A stretch of DNA of 35,094 nucleotides, taken from the NCBI GenBank assembly GCA_016293205.1, contig JAEDES010000009.1:1-35094 (forward strand). The letters are read 5' to 3'. Positions 32,874-35,094 of this stretch are shown piece after piece. The notes below the pieces were generated by a model. It saw only the letters and a program-made list of their open reading frames with translations, ran no database searches and was not told the origin of the DNA. The position numbers and the translations under genes were made by a program. Positions within the stretch are counted from its first letter, which is position 1, and every line of letters begins with the position of its first letter. This DNA is from Bacilli bacterium (GTDB taxonomy: Bacteria > Bacillota_I > Bacilli_A > RF39 > UBA660).

Positions 32874-33813
32874 TTTAGTATTAAATTTAGTTATACCTTG
32901 TTATAATGAAGAAGAAGCACTACCACTAACAAAAAAAGAACTTGATAAAAAAATGAGTAGTTTAATTGAAGAAGGTTTAATTAATGAAAATAGTAAAGTG
33001 GTTTTAGTTAATGACGGTTCTAAGGATAAAACGTGGGAAATTATAACTAAGATACATAAAGAAAATCATATGTACGTAGGAATTAATTTAACTAGAAACA
33101 GAGGACATCAAAATGCCTTGCTTGCAGGTTTAATGTATGCAAAAAATCATGCAGATATTTGTATTAGTATGGATGCTGATTTACAAGATGATATTAATGT
33201 AATGGATGATATGATAAAAAAATATAATGCCGGTGCTGATGTTGTTTATGGTGTTAGAAGTTCAAGAAAAAAAGATACGTTTTTTAAAAAGTTTACTGCA
33301 GAAGCTTTTTATAAATTAATGAACATTATGGGCGTTGAAGTTGTATTTAATCATGCAGACTGTCGTTTAATGAGTAAAAGAGCTTTAGAAGGTTTAAGTG
33401 AGTTTAAAGAAGTTAATTTATTCTTAAGAGGTATAGTTCCTCAAGTTGGATATAAAACTGATATAGCTTACTACGAGCGAAGCGAAAGAGTAGCAGGTGA
33501 ATCTAAATATCCGTTAAAGAAAATGTTAGCGTTTGCTATTGATGGAATAACTTCATTTAGTATAAAACCTTTAAGAATGATTACTTCTATCGGTTTTATT
33601 ATTTTAATACTTAGTTTTGTAGTTTTGATTTATTCTATTATTATGAAATTAATTGGTAATACGGTATCTGGTTGGACGTTTATTGTTTGTTCAATTTGGT
33701 TAATAGGTGGTATTCAAACTCTATGTCTTGGTGTGATTGGAGAATATATTGGTAAAATATATAAGGAAACTAAAGCGAGACCTAGATATATTATTGAGTG
33801 TGTACTTGATTAA
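32860..33813 (+). CDS. csbB: GT2 polyprenyl-phosphate glycosyltransferase (CsbB/GtrB-like)
   Basis: This family-2 glycosyltransferase moves a sugar from a nucleotide sugar to undecaprenyl phosphate on the cytoplasmic face. It has 317 residues. The GT-A domain shows VIPCYNEEEALPLT, VLVNDGSKDKTW, LTRNRGHQNALLAG and the metal-binding SMDADLQDD (Asp105/Asp107). The acceptor-side HADCRLMSKRALEGL follows. Two C-terminal membrane helices (MITSIGFIILILSFVVLIY; TFIVCSIWLIGGIQTLCL) and the YIGKIYKETKARP tail are standard for CsbB/GtrB. It ends in a strong terminator. With the flippase and the GT-C enzyme it forms a complete route for adding a single sugar to a surface polymer. Confidence 0.93.
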   Translation: MKKNNLVLNLVIPCYNEEEALPLTKKELDKKMSSLIEEGLINENSKVVLVNDGSKDKTWEIITKIHKENHMYVGINLTRNRGHQNALLAGLMYAKNHADICISMDADLQDDINVMDDMIKKYNAGADVVYGVRSSRKKDTFFKKFTAEAFYKLMNIMGVEVVFNHADCRLMSKRALEGLSEFKEVNLFLRGIVPQVGYKTDIAYYERSERVAGESKYPLKKMLAFAIDGITSFSIKPLRMITSIGFIILILSFVVLIYSIIMKLIGNTVSGWTFIVCSIWLIGGIQTLCLGVIGEYIGKIYKETKARPRYIIECVLD

Positions 33814-33833
33814 TGAGTATATAGGTTTAATTC

Positions 33834-33870
33834 AAAAAATCCCTAATAATGTCTATTAGGGATTTTTTTT
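33834..33870. terminator. Terminator after the glycosylation cassette (bidirectional)
   Basis: The stem ATCCCTAAT with ATTAGGGAT (33839-33847 and 33855-33863) is extended by A-T pairs. Eight Ts follow on the plus side and an A-run on the other, so it probably serves the minus-strand gene as well. Confidence 0.85.
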
Positions 33871-34282
33871 ACTCATTATTCAGTAGAGAATAACTATAAT
33901 CATATACTAATAAATGTTTATTTATTTCTTCGTTAATAATTTTATCTTTAAAAACTGTTTCATAAATATTAAATATCATTTCAATAGAGAAATACTTTTT
34001 TTCTTTTTCAGTAAGTTCTAAATACTTGGCTGAAAAGAATAATAGATGTTTATATTTACTAAAATTAGTGACAACTTTAGTATAACTTGGATCTAATGCA
34101 CTTAAAACTTGTTTTAATAAAATAATCATATCTCTTACATTAAAATTTTTATTTTCTAATAAATATATCGCCAATCTAATTTTATCAATATCATCTAAAT
34201 TATCAAATTGATGTATTAAATCAATTACTTTTCTAATAGCATAATTTACCTCATTTCCTTTATTTACAACGGTTATAAGCAC
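33869..34282 (-). CDS. Unknown helical protein, 137 residues
   Basis: I recognise no family. The first codon is a GTG (34282) with no clear ribosome site, and the 5' end may be truncated. Residues 15-130 are predicted all-helical and soluble, with leucine-rich amphipathic helices (YAIRKVIDLIHQFDNLDDID, IILLKQVLSALDPSY, FSIEMIFNIYETVF) and a Lys/Glu-rich middle. No catalytic motif is visible. It lies between the glycosylation cassette terminator and a broken ABC ATPase, so it may be an intact relic of the same accessory region. Confidence 0.5.
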   Translation of the reverse strand: MLITVVNKGNEVNYAIRKVIDLIHQFDNLDDIDKIRLAIYLLENKNFNVRDMIILLKQVLSALDPSYTKVVTNFSKYKHLLFFSAKYLELTEKEKKYFSIEMIFNIYETVFKDKIINEEINKHLLVYDYSYSLLNNE

Positions 34283-34309
34283 TAAAGTTAATTATTACCT
34301 GTGTCTTCA

Positions 34310-34581
34310 TTAAATACATACTACCCTTTGCTTCATCCCACCGGATAACTCATAAGGAAACTTATCTTTAAACCCAATATAATATTTTCATATATAGTTA
34401 AATGATTAAACAAGGCATCTTCCTGTAACATATAACCTATAATAGGATTATCTTTATAAAATATAATCTCTCCATCAGTTTTATTCTCTAAATCACATAT
34501 TATAGAAAGTAAAGTACTCTTACCACAACCACTACTACCAACAATAGCAATAAAATATCCTTCTTCTCTATCAATATAAAA
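34310..34581 (-). pseudogene. Broken ABC-transporter ATPase (nitrate/sulfonate type)
   Basis: The minus strand from 34581 reads IDREEGYFIAIVGSSGCGKS (Walker A), then a Q-loop segment YMLQEDALFNHLTIYENIIL typical of SsuB/TauB-like importers. The frame then shifts and the signature ELSGGMKQRV follows at once, so about 40-50 residues between Q-loop and signature are missing. A TAA comes soon after (34310-34312), and there is no Walker B or D-loop. Upstream, a TAA and a five-codon ATG frame show the N-terminal strands are also lost. This is a decayed ATPase, not a working gene. Confidence 0.8.
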
Positions 34582-34599
34582 TTATTAATTATTATTATT

Positions 34600-35009
34600 C
34601 ATTTTCTCACTTCCTTTATCTATTTTTTTTAAAAATAAATTAGGTATGGGATGCTGTTATCAGTTCAATAATTCCTATAGCATTTTTAAGGTAAAAATCC
34701 TTAAAAATTAAAAAAATGCATAAAAAAACGCTTTTTTTGCAAAAAACGTGTAAGATCAAATCCTTTATTTTTCCTTATTTTACGGGGTTTTTATGGAGTA
34801 TGGGAAAAACTGTTATCAGACAGTTTATATTAGTTTTATTTTCATTCATAAAATCACTTCCTTAAGATTTAAATCTATTAAATTATATCATAAAAATGGT
34901 GGACTTTGTATAAATCCACACTATTTTTATATTATTTATTTAGGGTTAGATAAATCAACATCAACCTTTAATATATAGTTACCAAATCATATGGCATTTC
35001 TAATATTAA
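34600..35009. other. Non-coding or decayed stretch
   Basis: I see no supported gene here. It is very AT-rich, with homopolymer runs and a short palindrome around 34730 (T6GCA6). A 61-residue plus-strand open frame (34793-34978) lacks a ribosome site and looks random. A short minus-strand stretch near 34670 (AIGIIELITAS) might be the end of a lost permease partnered with the broken ATPase, but it is too short to call. Confidence 0.6.
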
Positions 35010-35010
35010 A

Positions 35011-35038
35011 AAAGAATAGATGTTTCTATCTACTCTAT
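35011..35038 (-). terminator. Probable terminator of a minus-strand gene entering from the right
   Basis: A 9-base stem with one mismatch (AGAATAGAT with ATCTACTCT) is followed on the minus strand by six Ts. Its base overlaps a TAG stop, the stop-in-stem arrangement seen at several other genes here. Confidence 0.5.
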
Positions 35039-35094
35039 AAATTTAGTGAATATTAACTTAATTTTCTTTTTTATTAAACATATGGCGTACTTTA
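35030..35094 (-). CDS. Possible C-terminus of a minus-strand gene (partial)
   Basis: Twenty codons are open from the window edge to a TAG at 35030-35032, ending ...KKKIKLIFTKFIE. The stop is embedded in the terminator stem just described, which is the only support. No family can be read from so short a piece. Confidence 0.3.
   Translation of the reverse strand, partial: KYAICLIKKKIKLIFTKFIE

Noticed and set aside
34640..34690. Possible permease C-terminus (AIGIIELITAS).
   Set aside because: Too short and without motif; it may be chance in AT-rich DNA.
34793..34978. 61-residue plus-strand open frame.
   Set aside because: It has no ribosome site, random composition, and lies in AT-rich decayed sequence.
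1..35094. Mycoplasma-type code (UGA as Trp).
   Set aside because: TGA ends rel and comN with proper downstream coupling, and Trp residues in conserved motifs are TGG.

Overview
The window looks like chromosomal DNA from a very AT-rich, low-GC Gram-positive bacterium, probably an uncultured member of the Bacilli (the gut Mollicutes-like or RF39-type clade is my guess, not something the sequence proves). TGA is a normal stop (for example rel, secDF-upstream comN) and Trp is TGG, so the Mycoplasma code is not used. Shine-Dalgarno sites are strong. Gene neighbourhoods match Bacillus: comN-secDF-rel-dtd, hisS-aspS behind a T-box, and rbgA-(x)-rnhB-topA-(y)-xer. recJ and apt are missing from the first block.

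Layout. 1-2126 (minus) is a WXG100-like secretion cassette: a 205-residue WXG protein, a 110-residue helical partner, and a C39-type cysteine peptidase with a Thr-Glu-Pro-Lys/Arg repeat tail that runs off the left edge. 2230-7170 (minus) holds pyk, mutM and polA. 7207-7497 is a LexA-controlled divergent region: an unannotated 53-residue membrane peptide leaves leftwards and lexA leaves rightwards. 8152-9646 (minus) is tcdA and an unknown gene. 9701-9884 (minus) is a stand-alone structured RNA gene with its own promoter and terminator. 9969-11766 holds an alpha/beta hydrolase and two single-pass membrane proteins.

11854-15200 (minus) is a His T-box leader followed by hisS and aspS; HisRS carries a striking Cys/His/Asp-rich tail. 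15235-22666 (minus) is a divergent M3-like metallopeptidase, an AI-2E-type permease, dtd, rel, secDF and comN. 22777-29509 (minus) is xer, an unknown gene, topA, rnhB, a HipA-like kinase candidate and rbgA.

29566-35094 is the accessory end. It has a decayed large serine recombinase, a three-gene GtrA/GT-C/GT2 polymer-glycosylation cassette on the plus strand, a small unknown gene, a broken ABC ATPase and about 450 bases with nothing convincing.

Themes. Most genes are ordinary housekeeping (translation quality, stringent response, secretion, DNA repair and topology). The items most likely to be new are the SOS-controlled micro-membrane protein placed just upstream of polA, the roughly 180-nt ncRNA, the metallothionein-like HisRS tail, the WXG/C39/TEP-repeat cassette, and the kinase-like gene embedded between rbgA and rnhB. 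Many terminators here have the stop codon inside the hairpin stem, a compact arrangement repeated at eight or more loci.
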